A stretch of 64,000 nucleotides of DNA from Sodiomyces alkalinus F11. Its lineage: Eukaryota; Ascomycota; Sordariomycetes; Glomerellales; Plectosphaerellaceae. A program made the translations under genes and the position numbers. Of the stretch, positions 34,521 through 47,293 are shown piece after piece (the stretch's first letter is position 1; the number at the start of each line of letters is the position of its first letter). Under the pieces are notes generated by a model, which saw nothing but the letters and a program-made list of their open reading frames with translations, searched no databases and was not told the origin of the DNA. The stretch lies in assembly GCF_003711515.1 (NCBI RefSeq), contig NW_021167091.1:1-64000 (forward strand), in the 5' to 3' direction.

Positions 34521-34851
34521 GTTATTATGGCTAGTACTATAGCTGTTATTATGGCTGGGGTCTTTTGTGGGGTGCTGGGGTCGCCAGGCGTTAGTGGTTA
34601 CGGCTCTGCGCGGCTGCTTTATTAGCGGCGCACGGGCTATATTAGATTTTTCCCCCGCACGTGGGGCACCCGTATGTGCGTTTCCAGGCGTTTTCGCACT
34701 TATTTTGCGCCCTAAATAGCGCCTGCGCGATACAGGGCTATACGTAGGCGTATAGAGCTTGAAAAGAGCTATCGATTGATATAGCTTTTAAGTGGTTTAG
34801 AGCGTTTGCGCGTACAACGTAGGTCCCCCTATGTGAGTTGTGTTAACGGTG

Positions 34852-35082
34852 GTTCCCTTTATTACTCTACGCCTAAACCTATTAAAGGGGAGGCGTCTTC
34901 ACCTGGCGCGCCTTATATGTATTTAGTCTTAGCACACGAAGTTCGCGCCTTTAAGGGCGGCTACGCCTAATACGCTAGCGTTCGCTAGTAAACCACGTGT
35001 CTATTTAGTCTTAGTATACGTAGTCCGCGCCGGGCGGCGGCACGCGAACCTTATCTAAAAGCTTAGTTACTACTATTTAATA
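34852..35082. other. LTR-X interior next to its right LTR
   Basis: The remaining LTR-X internal piece after LINE-E. It contains two 30-bp direct repeats about 80 bases apart (starting at 34919 and 34999: TATTTAGTCTTAG..) and should hold the primer-binding site near 35082, but I could not match one to a tRNA. Confidence 0.5.
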
Positions 35083-35406
35083 TGCCTGTCCGGTATATCC
35101 CCTGGCTAGCCAGTACTCTAGGACCTATAAGCTAGGCTTTTCTTAAGGGGTGACCTTTACTATAAAATATAAGGTGTAAAAAAGATGTCTTAACTAAACT
35201 AAGGGGCGAAGGCCGCCGGGGATATATATCCTCGGCGGGCCCGGACTATCTATCTTCCGGTTCCTATACGGACGTATAGTTTCGGCTCTATACGGATGTA
35301 TGGCTCCGGCCTTAACGAGCGGATAGCTAAGGGCTATATGTTCGTATAGGGTCCGTGCCGCGTAATCCTTACGCGCGTATAGCTCCTGCCTATCGTGGTC
35401 GTATCA
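35083..35406 (-). repeat. LTR-X LTR, right copy
   Basis: 324 bp, same length as the left copy, TG..CA. It starts TGCCTGTCCGG and ends GTCGTATCA. LINE-F sequence resumes immediately after it. Confidence 0.85.
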
Positions 35407-38400
35407 CTAGGCGTCTACTCTAAAGTAGTATAAAGGGCCTAAAGAATAGCGTATAATTCAGCATCCGCGACTTTAGTAGCGGCCCCTAGGTTAAAACCTA
35501 TAGCTTTACAGGGCCTTCCGCTATTAGTCCACTATATTATAGCGGCTATAGCCTACGAAGGCCCTATAGAGGGCCTAGTAGGGAGGCCTAGAGAGCCGTC
35601 GGTATAGAAAACGGTAGCCTATTCTCCTAGGCCCTGTTATATTTTAGCGAGGGCTTCGAGGTAGGCTATTTTCTAGTCGAGGGTATTAGGGCCAGGGCTA
35701 GGGCCAGGCCGGTCTTTAAGGGGGAAAAAGGGTTTTAGGTCCGCTATAGGTTCCGAGGCCTAGGGGGCCTCCTACCTAGCCGAAGAACCCTCGATATCCT
35801 AAGACTAACCTACTAAAGCCACTATTTCTAGGCCTAGCCTATATAGTTATATAGTAGACTATAGGTTCTGAAGAAGGGTAAGGCTTTCCTGGTTTTCGCT
35901 TAGTAGGAGCTAGCGTTTAATAGGGTGGTTCTGTAGAAATTGTACGGTTCTAAAGGTATAAAGGCTATTAGACCTAGTTAATCTAACCGCTGTTAGGGGG
36001 ACTACTACTTCGAGTTCTAGAGGCCGTAAAGGGGCCCCACTAAAAGCACCTAAGGCCCTAACTAGAGCGCCGTATTATAGACGTTCTAGGCGGTCTACGA
36101 GGTGTTCTTTCGGTGATTTAGGGTCCTACTAGAGCTACGAGCCAAAGTCAGCTAAGCAAGCTATACAGGCTATATATAGCTACCGTAGGGCCTTAAAAGA
36201 AAGGCCCTTCTATAAGCTAGCTAACCTGTATAGCCTATTTAGGGCCTCTAAAGCTAAGTTTAGGCGTTTTTCGACGTGGGGTTTAAAGGAAAGCTTAGGA
36301 TTAAACTAGACCCTAAGCTACCCAGTAGCACCTAGGGCTAGTTTAACTAAGTGCCCCCCTAGAGTGACCGGAGTGTATTCTATAGTCCGTTTTCGGTGGA
36401 AGTAAATAAACTCTGTTTTTCCACGGTCGAAAAGGACTTGGTTAACTTTTACTGCTTCGAAAAGGTAGGCTACGGCTTGTTCTAGGGTTTTATAGTTTTT
36501 CCTAGTCGATGTAGACGCTATAGATAGCTGGAAATCGTCTATATAGGATAGCTAAAGCCCCCGAAAATCCGGTCCGGCTATAGCCTTCCTTATATAAATC
36601 AGGAATAGAATAGGGGAAACCGGAGAGCCTTATAGAACCACTATACTTAGGGGGTACGCTATTAAAGCTGCCCCTCGAAGGCTAGTTAGATACGCCTATT
36701 TTCTGTAAAAGAGGCTACCTATTTAACCAGGTTCGGGGGTAGTTATAGTACTTAAAGGGTCCTGAGTAGCTAAGGACGGGCGACGTGATCGAAGGCTCCT
36801 TTAATATCTAAAAATAGCGTAGAGATTATAAGATTCTGGCGTAATTTACGCTATTCTCCGATATAGTAGAGGAGGAGAAGGGCCGTATCGATAACAGAGC
36901 GTTATTTTCTACCCCCTATTTAACTAGGGTGTACAAGGTCGTCGCGGGTATTAGCTAGATAGCTAAGCCTAGTAGCTATAACCCGTTCGAGTACTTTACC
37001 TAGGTAGTTTAGAAGGGCTCTAGTTCTATAAGATTTAGGGTCTAAATAGTCCTACTTCGCTGGTTTTAGCAGAATAACCCCGAGGGCTTCTTTCTAGCAG
37101 GTAGGGTAATACCCTGCGGAAAAGAGTGCTAAGTAGGCCTATAAAAGGGACCTAGTAATAGCCTTATAGGCCTGTTGGACCGGTTTTAAACCTATCCTAT
37201 TAGGTCCAGGGGCCTTCCTTTCAGCGTCTCCGAAAATCGCGCGTTATAGCTCTATAGCCTATAAGCTAGACTACTTCTACGGTCTTCTAAGGCCCTTACT
37301 ACGTGATCTAGTTAGGCTCTAGGGACTATTATAAGTGTAAGAGGGGCCCAAGCCCCCCGAAAGGCCTATAAATACAGGGGCTTCGGGGGCGTCGGTGGCG
37401 GTGGTAGAGGGTGCTAGAAAAAGGGTTTAAAGTAGGGCGTTATATTTATCTTCTAAGGCGTAGGCCTTCTAGTTTATAGGCGTCTGGATCGGTGGGATTT
37501 CCGCGTTAAGGCCTCTTTTTGTATAGTTATAGGCCTTAAAAATCTCGGCGCCTTTAGCGTGGGCTAGGAGGGCCTCTTAGGGGTCCTTTTTTACGGTTTT
37601 TACCGCCCTATAGAAAGCGTTTCGTGCTTCTTTCCAGGAGGTTTCTAAAGACGCTAGCTAGCTAGCCGAGGCCCCCTTTTTAGACGTCTTTCTAAATATC
37701 CTAAAAGCCCTACTAGCTGTTTTTCGCAGGGCTTTTAGCTCTTTAGTCTACCACGGCTTCGAACACTCTACTACCCTTAACTTAGGCACTAAAGCCTAAG
37801 GCGCTAGGGTAAAAGTGGCCGAGAGGTAGCCACCTAAAAAGTGCTAGTCCGAGTCGTTAATAGCCTATTAGAGGTCCCGGTTAAGGCTAGGTTCTAGGCT
37901 CCTTAGGGTACTAGAAAATAGGTCCTAGTTTGCTAGCTTATAGTTATAAGCCGGCGGGAGAGACCTATTTATAGGACCTTCGGAGCCTAAAACAATAGCC
38001 GAAATAAGGATAGCGCGGTGTAAAGAGGTAGTGTTTTCGATAGATTCCTACTTAACGAAGCAGAGACAATTAAAGCCGGGCGTGTAAAAGGCTAGGTCTA
38101 TAACCGACTCTTAACGAAGATTAGACCTAAAGAAGGTCCCCCCGTTTAGGTTAACTTCTTTAGAATCCACTAAATACTTAGCTCCCAGGGTATCTAACCA
38201 GTCTACTAAGGCCTAGGCCTTAATAGAAGCCTGGTTAGTAGTAGCTCCGTTCTACTATTAGTGGTTTCTGTTAAAGTCCCCTATAATAAGGGTAGGCTTA
38301 CTGACCTATAGGCTCTATAGTACTCGATCCTCGGTCCAGGGCCAGCTTCTAGGGCCTAAGAAGGAGGGAGAAGAAGAAAAAGAAGAAGTGGAAGAGGTAG

Positions 38401-40457
38401 AAGGAGTAGGGCTAGGGGGCCGCCCTCGGCCTATCGTTTCGGGGTCCTATTCTATTTAATTATAAACGTGTAGACTATAAAAGGTCTGTGGATAGTAGAC
38501 CTCCATAATCTACGCGTCTATATCGTCTAGAAGGTTATCGCGGTGTGAAAAATCAATACTAGAAAAATCAATACTAGACCCCTTTCTTATATAAGTAAGG
38601 ACCCTAGGCTTAATAGGGAAGAACTGGGTTTTTTAGGATAGGGGCGTAACGGTGTAAAAACTATAGTTGTTTCAGATAAGCCACCCCTCTAGTGTAGAGA
38701 CGTAGGTTGGTTCCTGAATAAGGACTATATTAGCCGAAGCCTCTAAAGCCTATTCTAGGATAGCAATTTACGCCGGGGCCTGTTTATCGACGTTATATTA
38801 AATAAACCGGATATCTTTCGAACTAAAAGGCCCCGTATTTATAGAATATAGGGTTTTATAACTCGAAAGACCTTATAGTCCCTGCTAAATAGGGGGTGAT
38901 CTCCCTCGTAGTTATAGCACTTATAGGTCTTATACTCGTAGTCTCCGTATTCTTTATACTCGTTATAGTAGTGGTATTCCTCCTTATAGCCTTTAACGGT
39001 ATAGATACGGCAGGTAACTAGGCCTTTATAGGTCCCTCGGGTATACTCGAATTTCTATCAGTTAGAGCAGTGGGTTCTAGGGGTTATAGGCCTATGTTTA
39101 TAGACCTTTAGCCGCTAGCCGGCTATATAAACCCCGTTTTAGGCAGTATTTCTGTTTTTAGTAGAGGGTATAAAAATAACCACTATACCGTAAAATGCGT
39201 TTAGAGCCCCTAGCTACCGAGGCTTCCCTACTACCCTAATAGGGTTAATGGTGCCGATTTCAGTGGGTAGGTCCTATAGGCCTAGGCCCTGTTATAGGCT
39301 TCGGTTTAGGGCCTTTTACGGCGGCTCGGAAGTGTCGGGTAGAGGGGTATCGCTACCCTTAGCGCTAAAGGCTTTAGAAGGCACCTGTTTAATAATAAGC
39401 TTAAACTAGTCGCCTATAGACTAGGGGGGCTAGAGAGGGAGGTTTAGCTCTTTAAGCCAATACTTCTGTGAGTCTAGGAGCTATTAAACGGTGTATTTCG
39501 GCCCCAAGGTTAAAATAAGGTTCCTGTTAGTCGACCGGCTAATAGCGGGAACTCTAGGGGTTTTTAGGGCCTTATTAATCTTATTCCGAAGCGCGAGGGG
39601 GTCGAAGTTATCCCTAGGAATCGCTGCCCCTGCCGTAGGCTATAGAATAACCTTAGGGACCTTTTTAGGGTCTATTAGGAGGGGTGCTAGGTGGAGAGGG
39701 GCTAATAGTGTTAAAGCTGCTAAAGTCACTAAAATAGGGGTCTAGGTAGGGCCTTTCTTTCCCTTTAAAGCCTCGCTATAAAGGGGTTTAGACTGCTGCT
39801 CTATAAGCGTACGAACTCCGTAAGCTAGTTTATCGACCTTTTATTTGAGTATCGGAGGCTAGGGGCTCGGGGTTCCGTCGATAGTAGGTTTAAGTCCTAC
39901 GCTATGGCTAGGGCTTTAATCTAGGGAACAGGGTCGAGGGTATAGGCCTATTATAGCAGCTAAAGGGCCTATTATAGTAGGTCCTTAGCCTATGCCTTAC
40001 TAGCCGAACTAGTCGACTTCTAGGGCTCGGCCGAGGTTTCTCCAGGGGCATTAGCTATTCCAGGGGCCCTTTTGGCTTATTTAGAGCCTAAAAGGCTAGG
40101 CTTTTCAGCAGGGGGGGCGTTAAAGGTGTTAGGGGCGTTATTATGGCTAGCGTTATAGCTAGTAGGTTATTATTTATAGCGTTATGGTTAGGTAGAGGTC
40201 GGGGGTGCGGCTCTACGTAGCTAGGCCTGCTGCTTTATCAGCGTGGGCGCACGGGCCACGTTAGACTTTTCCCCCGCACACGGGGGAGTAGGCCCGTTTC
40301 CAGGCATTTTCGCACTTATAATACGCCTAAACTAGTGCCTACGCGATACAGGACTATAGATAGGCGTATAGAGCTTGAAAAAAACTATCGATTAATATAG
40401 GGTTTGATTGGTTTAGGGCGTTTGCGCGTAAAATGTAGGTCCCCCTATATAAGTTAA
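35407..40457 (-). mobile_element. LINE-F, 5' part (family II)
   Basis: Colinear with LINE-E from its RNase H to its 5' end. It contains RNase H (VFYTDGSLG-type, about 35600), an RT with an intact SYIDDFQLS box (about 36545-36518), the endonuclease and ORF1 with degraded CCHC knuckles (about 39080-38900). The 5' end near 40457 aligns with that of LINE-E (CCCCCTAT..AGTT on +). It is more mutated than LINE-E. With 23157-24094 it reconstitutes one full LINE split by LTR-X. Confidence 0.85.
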
Positions 40458-40459
40458 AG

Positions 40460-41586
40460 AAAAGATAACTCGTAGTACTATAACGGCACCGAAACGACTT
40501 ATATCCTTATATAGACGGCGACTATTAGTATACTAATAATAGGCCGCGCTTATTCTACTAGTATTAGCGTAGTCCTCTATATTATTAGGGTAACTACCTA
40601 GGCGCTTACTATAACGAATATAACTACCCTAAGTTAGCCGCTATAATACCGCTCCGATACTACTAAGGTCTATATACAGTATAATACGAACCGTACCGCG
40701 TTTATAGCGGCGATTATTATTAGTAGTATTATTATTAGGAGACGATATCTACGACTATTAGCATATTACTACCAAGGCACCACTACGTTATAAGGATACT
40801 TATATTATAGTACTACTATAGATTATATAGTTAGTTATATACGATTTAATACTATACTACCTAGTTAACTACACGCTACCACGCTACCGTAACGTTACCT
40901 ATAAAGCACCTATAGTAAGATTAAGATAGTAGAATAATAAGGGGAAAACTAGAGGCTAGTTAGCATAGAGCCGTAACGATAATCCTACGGAACCGTAAAT
41001 AGTAGTACTTCGGGACGGAAACCTATAATACACTCGTTAGCGTTATAGGAGGAAGAGAGAGGAAAAAGAGATATAAAGACCTTATAGAATATTAACTATC
41101 TAATTTTTATAATAGGGTAGAGCCCTACCCTCCTTACCTACCGCCGGATATAGTAGGAACCTACCTAGGGGAGGTAGGAGGCGCCTGCCCCCCCTACTCT
41201 TTTTATTAACCGAATAGAAGGAATACAAGGTATAAACCTCGAGGATATAGGGAGGCCGAGGCTAAAAGGCCGTAGCCGCCGTACCGCGGAGGCGTAGCGG
41301 CGCCCCCTTAGCCCTTACTCCGTCGCTAACGATTAGCTTAGGCTAACCTACCTAACTACTAGCCTACTATACTTCCCGTTAGCCACTAGCCTAGAGGTGC
41401 GATCTAGATCTATAGCAGAGACGAACCGGGGCTATATCGGCCCTATAGCGGCACTACTCCACCTAAGGAAGTGTATAGAGGTTTTCCCCGGGTTTTACCC
41501 GGGTTTTCCCCTTTATAGCCACCCGAGAATAACCGTATAGCCTAAAAAGGCTCTTATAGATTAGTTAGGATAGCGGAGTAAGATCG

Positions 41587-41679
<93 letters not shown>

Positions 41680-41690
41680 GGAGTATAGTT
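40460..41690 (+). mobile_element. LINE-B: 3' UTR fragment of a family I LINE
   Basis: Colinear with 1315-2450 of LINE-A. Only the 3' non-coding part is present, ending in a long (AAT)n tail. It contains the conserved GGTTTTCCCCGGGTTTTACC block (about 41481) also seen near 2338. Strong 5' truncation is usual for LINEs. The exact left end is obscured by LINE-F. Confidence 0.75.
41587..41680 (+). repeat. Long (AAT)n tail of LINE-B
   Basis: About 30 AAT units with a few AAC or ACT interruptions. It is the longest tail of this family in the window. Confidence 0.9.
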
Positions 41691-42294
41691 ATGGACTATT
41701 AGGGTTATAATAGAGTACCCTAAAGCTAGTTAAAAGGAAAAACCTAACCTGAAGGCTAGTAAAAAACCTAAAAAAGAAAACCCCCTGTTCCTCTATATAC
41801 ACTATTATAGCCCCTTTAGGGCGTCCTTAAACCCCACTAACTTATTATCCACAGGGGGAGGCTTGTGTCTAGCCGCCTCGCTATTATCCTCTATATATAC
41901 TTAGCTCTACCCCGTAATAGCCGCTATTACCCCCTCTTACCCACTACCCGCGGATAGCGTCGAAGGACTATAAAAAGATAAAGGCGTTTTCGCCTTCTAC
42001 TATTTCTTCTTCTTCTTCCCTAATAAAGGAGTTAAGGACGTTAGAGCCTTCTTCTTCTTTTTCTTCGCTAATAAGGCCGGCACTAACTATATCGTTATCG
42101 TCGGGCACTTCGTAAAGGTCTAGCGGACCTTAGGGACCTTATAATATAAAGCCTTAAGGTTATATAGAGCTACCGTCACTAAATATATCGTTACCTATAA
42201 AGCTAACGCCCGTATAAGCTAAGGTAGGCCCTAAGGGTATAAGCAGGTCTCCCTAAGCCTAGGCTAGGTTAAGAGTAGTAATTTACTTAAAAGC
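41690..42294. other. Spacer between tail-to-tail LINEs
   Basis: About 600 bp of unassigned sequence with two TTC-rich stretches (about 42005-42065) and a stretch at 42085-42110 that could encode TNYIVIVGHF. Probably a fragment of an older element. No gene is supported. Confidence 0.45.
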
Positions 42295-44179
42295 AGTATA
42301 TTATTATTATTATTCTTACTCTGCTATCCTATCTAATCCATAAGAGCCTAGTTTAGACTATACGGTCCTTCTCGGGTGGCTATAGATGGGACAACCCAGG
42401 ATCCCGGGGAAAACCTTTATACTCGTCCTTAGCTAGAGTAGTGCTGCTACGGGGCTAATATGGCCCCGGTTTATTCCTTCTATATATCTGGATTATACCT
42501 TTAGGCTAGTGGCTAATAGGAAGGGTAGTAGGCTATAGTTCGGGTTAGCCTAGGCCGGTTATTAGTAAGGGGGCGGGGGCTAAAAGGGTGCCGCGGCGTC
42601 TCCACTATATAACGGCCGCGGCACGCTATGTCTAGCCTCCCTATATCCCCGGGGACTAAGCCTATTATTCCTTCTATTTAATTAATCAAGAAAAGGTAGG
42701 GCAGGCGTTCCTGCCTCCTTTAGGGGGGGGGTGACTACCGTATCCGGTAGTAGGTAGGGAGGGTAGGGCTCCGCTATACCCGTAAAGAATCGTAGATAGT
42801 TAATAAAGGGTATAGTCTTTCTCCTTTCCTCTTTTCCTTTCCATAACGCTATAAAGCTTATTATAAGTATTCCTTATTACGTTCCCGCCTACGGTCTTAT
42901 AGGTTTACCGTCGCGGCGTTATACAAACTAGTAATAACTCCTAGTTCTCTATTCTTAAATCCTAATTTCGTTACTCGATTCTAGTACATAGTCCATAGTT
43001 TATAGGTAGCGTCGCGGTAGCGCGGGGTTAACTAGCTAGTATAATAGTAATAGTAATAATAACTTCGATATTAACCGCTACAATCGTTATATTATAAGTA
43101 TCTCTATATCGTGGCGGCGCTATCGTAGTAGCGTGCTAATAGTCGTAGATACCCTCTCCTAATAGTAATAATCACCGCTACGAATAGGGAACTATTCGTA
43201 TTATACCGTATATATACCTTAGTAGTGCTAAGGTAGTATTATGGCGGCTAATATACAGTAGTTATTTACGTTATAATAAGTGTTTGGGAATATACCCTAA
43301 CAACGTTAAAGCTTATACTAATACTATAGGCACTAGTGCTACTTATTTTTAATACGCTAATAGCTAACGCCCCTATAAGAATATAAGTCGTCCCTATACC
43401 GTCGCGGTACCGCCGGTATTTTAAGGTAGTCTAACTAGTTAATAGGTCCCCCCTGCTCCTAAGAAGCAGTAATAACGTTTTATAGATATTTATAGTCTCT
43501 ACCTATGAGTAAAGGCTACTAGTAATAGCGGTATCGCTATAGTAAGTGGTCTCCCTTTACTATCGCAGTAGCGCCTTACTAATAGCCTATAGGCTAAAGA
43601 GCGCCTAAAGACGGCGGTTTTACCCTTTAGACAGGCTATCGCTTAGGCGCCGCCTTTCGGTCGTGGCCGTGGCGGCACCTTATCGGTGGAGGTAGTTTTA
43701 TAAGACATTCTTCACCGAACTTATCGTATAAACGGTATACTAGGTGTTCTGATAGACTATTATATACGTGGTCCCTCTTCGATTTCGCTACGGCGCCTCT
43801 ACGGTAGTAGTATAGCTAACTAATTCTAGGGTCTTAAATATATAGAGAGCGGCATTAGCGCCTTTAAGGGGGGCGATACTATTAGCGAGGAGTAAAGGGC
43901 TTTAGACGGTAACGCTTCTATACCGCTAGGGTCCCGGCTTATAAGGCCCCATATTAATACTAAACCGGACTATTATATTACTTTTTCCCCGCTACGGTGC
44001 TATTATACTCATATAGTCTTCTATAACTTTAAGGGCGAGGCGGAAGTCGTTAAGGCTTTTCTAGTATAGGAACTACTTAGCTATTGCCGTGGCTTCTATA
44101 TTATGGTTTAGTACGCCGTATAAGTCCTCCCTAGTCGTAAGTAGTCTCCCTACGGTACCGAAGAGCTCCTTACGCTTAT

Positions 44180-46608
44180 CCTCGGTTATATCCTAGTATT
44201 AGAGTACTACGTGCTCCGCTATCTCTGGCCCCCTATCGCCGTAAGGGCACCGTGTTACTAAGAATCCCGGTACCCTTATTTTAGCTAGGAAAGCTTATAG
44301 GCCTAGTTTTTCTAATCTAATCTAGGTAAGTACGGAGCTTTATAGCTTAAGGAGTCCTTTATATTTTTAGAGGGTGCGTTATATTAGGGGGCGGCTCGGT
44401 GCTATTACGGCGTAGATATAGGGCCGCCGGGCTTCCGCCTAGGCTCGGCCTTATTCTTTTATAAACGCCTTCCTCGGGGGCGAGGTTCCGGCCTAGGTTA
44501 TTAGAGGGGTAAGCTAAGCTATTTATACAAGGGTAGTATAGGTCCTATAGTGCCGATACGGTATTATTAGGGCTCTCGCCGCGGGGTATACTCCGGCTAA
44601 TATCTTATCGGTGCCCTTTCTCTATATCCGGGGGATCTTTTAGGCGGTTAGACTAGAGAAGTATAGGTTAAGGGGGGGAATAAAGGTCTTTTTTTCGAGG
44701 ACCCTAACCGGTATAGCCTTATAGGCTCCGGCTACTAATCGGAGGTATTAGTTCTATACCGCTATAAGTGCCGTTACGGGGCCGTGCCGGGGGCTAGCCC
44801 CTATCTTATAAATAGTTAAGGCGTAATAAGTAACTACTAGTCTTATTACTACGAGGTATAGTCTCCTTATATCTACGAAGCTATACCCCTACGCTACCGC
44901 ACTAAGCCTTAAGAGGGCGTATGTTTAGGTAGCTAGTCGGCTCTTTATCTTTTTAGTGTATCGCCGGAAATCGAGTTTCTTATTAAGCTAAACGCCTAGG
45001 AGCCTTCTCGCCTCCATTATTAGTACCGAAATAGCGTTAAGGGGGAGCGAGGTAAGGGAGGGTTAGCCTGACTTCATCAAGAGGATATAGATATACTTAG
45101 CTAGTTCAAATTATATTCCGCTCGCTATCTCTTAGTCTAGGTAAGTACGTTACGCGGCGGCGAGGCGGTATTATATTTATACCTTTATTCTAATAGAAGC
45201 GATAATATTCGTATTATTGGTAAAATCTATAACTATTATTGTAGAGACCCTTTCTAGCTCCTTATAAAGGGTGGAGATATAGAGGATAAAAACGAAAGGG
45301 GAGATCGGGGAGCCTTATAGTATACCCCTGCGGAGGTATTACGGGGGCGCCGTTTTACTATTAAGTAATAGTTAGGCTATACGTTCTTAAAGGAAGCTAC
45401 TAATTAGGGTAATAAGCTATCGAGGGAAGCCTTTCCTTTTAAATACCTTAAGGAGGCAGGAGTAAGGGACTATATTAAAGACGCCTTTAATATCTAGTTA
45501 AAGTATTAAACCGGTGCCGTTATAGGCCTAGCTCGCTCTTATAGCCTTTATAACTCTTTATACTATTATCTCTATACTCCGCTTAGTCCGGTTATTTATT
45601 TATCCTTCCGGGAGGAGCTAAGACTCCTCCGTAATAGTAGCGATACGGTTAGCTAGTATCCCCTTAAGGACCTTACCTATTATATTAAGGAGTAATATCG
45701 GTTATTAGCCTTTTATTATCTTATAGTCGGCCGGCGGCCGGCCTTCGTTCTTAAGGACTACAACGGTAGTATAGCGGCACCTCTTCGGGTAGTAGCCCTT
45801 TTCGAGGTATACTATAGAGATAGTATTTAGTCTTTAGTATAGGGGAGGTCTATATACTTTTAAGAGCCTTACTAGGAGCCCATTAGGCCCTAGTACCGCC
45901 TAGGGTTTAATCCTCTTAAGGCGCCCCTATATATCCGTTACGGTAATATCGCGGCGGATATCCTATCTAGGGGGGAAATTCCGCGCTTAGGGGTCTAAGG
46001 GCGGTAAGGAGGGGGGTAGGAAGAACTTCCGGTTAAGGGCTTTAGCTTTCTCTGCGTGTATAGTAGCTAGGTTATTATTATCGTCTTAGTGTAATAGCGG
46101 TACTAATAAAGGGTTTTGCAGGGCTCCTCCTTTTATTCGTGCCTATTTCTATAAACGCTAAAGGAGGTTATTATTCTTCCTAATTTTATAGAGTAGGTAT
46201 CGCTAGTATAGTCGCTTTACTACCGCTATAGCCTTATCGCGGCGCTTCTCCGCTTCCTAGATAAGGGCGGTTAGCTCCGCGTTCTACTAAGGGGTAGGTA
46301 GGAGTCTAGAGGTGGCCCCGCGACGGCGCTATACGGTCTTATCGGCTATACTTATAAGGTCCCCAATTAGGCTATTTAGCGCTAAGTCGATATCTCCTAG
46401 TATTATAAGGGTGCTAGTCTTCTATAGTTATATAGCGGCGAGCTAGGGGACCTATAAGGGGTTAAAGTCCTTCTAGACCTAATAGGGCCCGCCTAGGTCC
46501 TATAGTAGTATCGTCGCGGGCCTTAACGTGGTATTTATCTTTATATAGATTTAGGCCGTCTATAAGTGCGAAATCGTAGCGGAGCCCCTATATCGCCTAT
46601 ATAAGGTT
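44180..46608 (-). pseudogene. LINE-C ORF2, RT part, with ruined catalytic box
   Basis: Shows LDIKGVFNIVPYSCLL (about 45490), GIL.GSPISPFVFILYIS (about 45320) and, at the active site (about 45230-45205), FTNNTNIIAS where FADDTNIIAS would be expected: both catalytic Asp codons read AAT, the G-to-A product of RIP on the opposite strand. Several TAG/TAA stops. The upstream endonuclease part lies beyond Copia-1 at 53604-54110. Confidence 0.82.
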
Positions 46609-46613
46609 AATAG
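46609..46613. repeat. Copia-1 target-site duplication (left), AATAG
   Basis: Identical to 53599-53603 on the other side of the element. Confidence 0.9.
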
Positions 46614-47012
46614 TTTTGAAGATATCTGACGATATCGGATAAACGGAAGGGACGAAAGTCACGAAAAGCAGTGGAAAACTAAGAAGGTAATAATGGGATT
46701 GTAAGGTAGAATCTCTGCGCGCGTATTGTATCTTCTTCGGATCGAAAAAGGGATTGAGATAAAGGATTTTCGAATAAAGAACAAAGAAACGAAGAACCGA
46801 ACCGAGGGAACGGGTAGATATCCTTTGTTCTTTGTAAAGGATCGATATCGTAATAGTATCGTAATCCATTGTATCCTTTGTCTGACTCGTAACAGATGAA
46901 CAGACTCGAAAGAGAACGGTCTAGGCTTGCGGGGAAGATATCCTTTGTTCGAGTACGAAGGATATACTCGAAAGATATTAAGGATTTATTAGTAATAATA
47001 TTAATATTAAAA
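46614..47012 (-). repeat. Copia-1 3' LTR
   Basis: 399 bp, ends next to the polypurine tract. Less C-to-T mutated than the 5' LTR (for example it keeps CTTTGTTC where the other has CTTTATTC). Confidence 0.92.
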
Positions 47013-47293
47013 CCCCTCCGTAAGCTGGTTCTTATATAAGGAGCAGCTTAAAACGAGTATATATATTATAGAGTTATAGCGCAGAAACCCTAGTTAACTA
47101 ACTAGGACTAATTACAAGAGGAAAAAATGAAATACAACCTCTAAGGGAAAATTGGAAACCCCTTTTTATAATACTAGGAAAACCCGTAGGTAGAAACCTA
47201 GTTATAGTATAGTAGGAAAACCCGTAGGTAAAAAACCTAAGTATATATGTGTAGGAAAATCCGAAGATACAAAACCTAGTTCTATTATAGACC

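Larger units (their letters stand above)
28651..34842 (-). mobile_element. LINE-E: full-length Tad-type LINE (family II) with 9-bp target duplication
   Basis: 6.19 kb in minus orientation, flanked by TTAACGGTG on both sides (28642-28650 and 34843-34851). The 3' end on the left is an A-rich tail (T run on +, 28651-28664). It carries ORF1 with a multi-CCHC region and ORF2 with endonuclease, RT and RNase H. RIP-type stops are present but fewer than in LINE-F. It is inserted inside LTR-X and is therefore younger than it. Confidence 0.9.
24095..35406 (-). mobile_element. LTR-X: LTR-flanked element with an unrecognised ORF, split by LINE-E
   Basis: Two direct 324-bp LTRs (24095-24418 and 35083-35406) enclose an internal part made of 24419-28650 and 34852-35082, with LINE-E (28651-34842) inserted. 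Outside both LTRs lies LINE-F sequence, and a short CTAGGYG direct repeat flanks the insertion. Removing LINE-E leaves about 5.1 kb in all. The only long frame is on the minus strand (24830-26460). I found no protease, RT or integrase motif, so it is probably non-autonomous or of a kind I do not recognise. Confidence 0.7.
42295..46613 (-). mobile_element. LINE-C, 3' part (family I), interrupted by Copia-1
   Basis: Minus-strand Tad-type LINE with an (AAT)n tail at 42295-42320, a long 3' UTR, ORF2 C-terminal Cys/His motif (about 44250-44190), RT (about 45780-45000) and the end of the endonuclease (about 46590-46390). At 46613 it is broken by Copia-1 and resumes at 53604. Reading through the joined ends keeps the same frame (..YSSTI|NLI.AI.GLRYDFALIDG), which confirms that it was one LINE. 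Confidence 0.88.
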
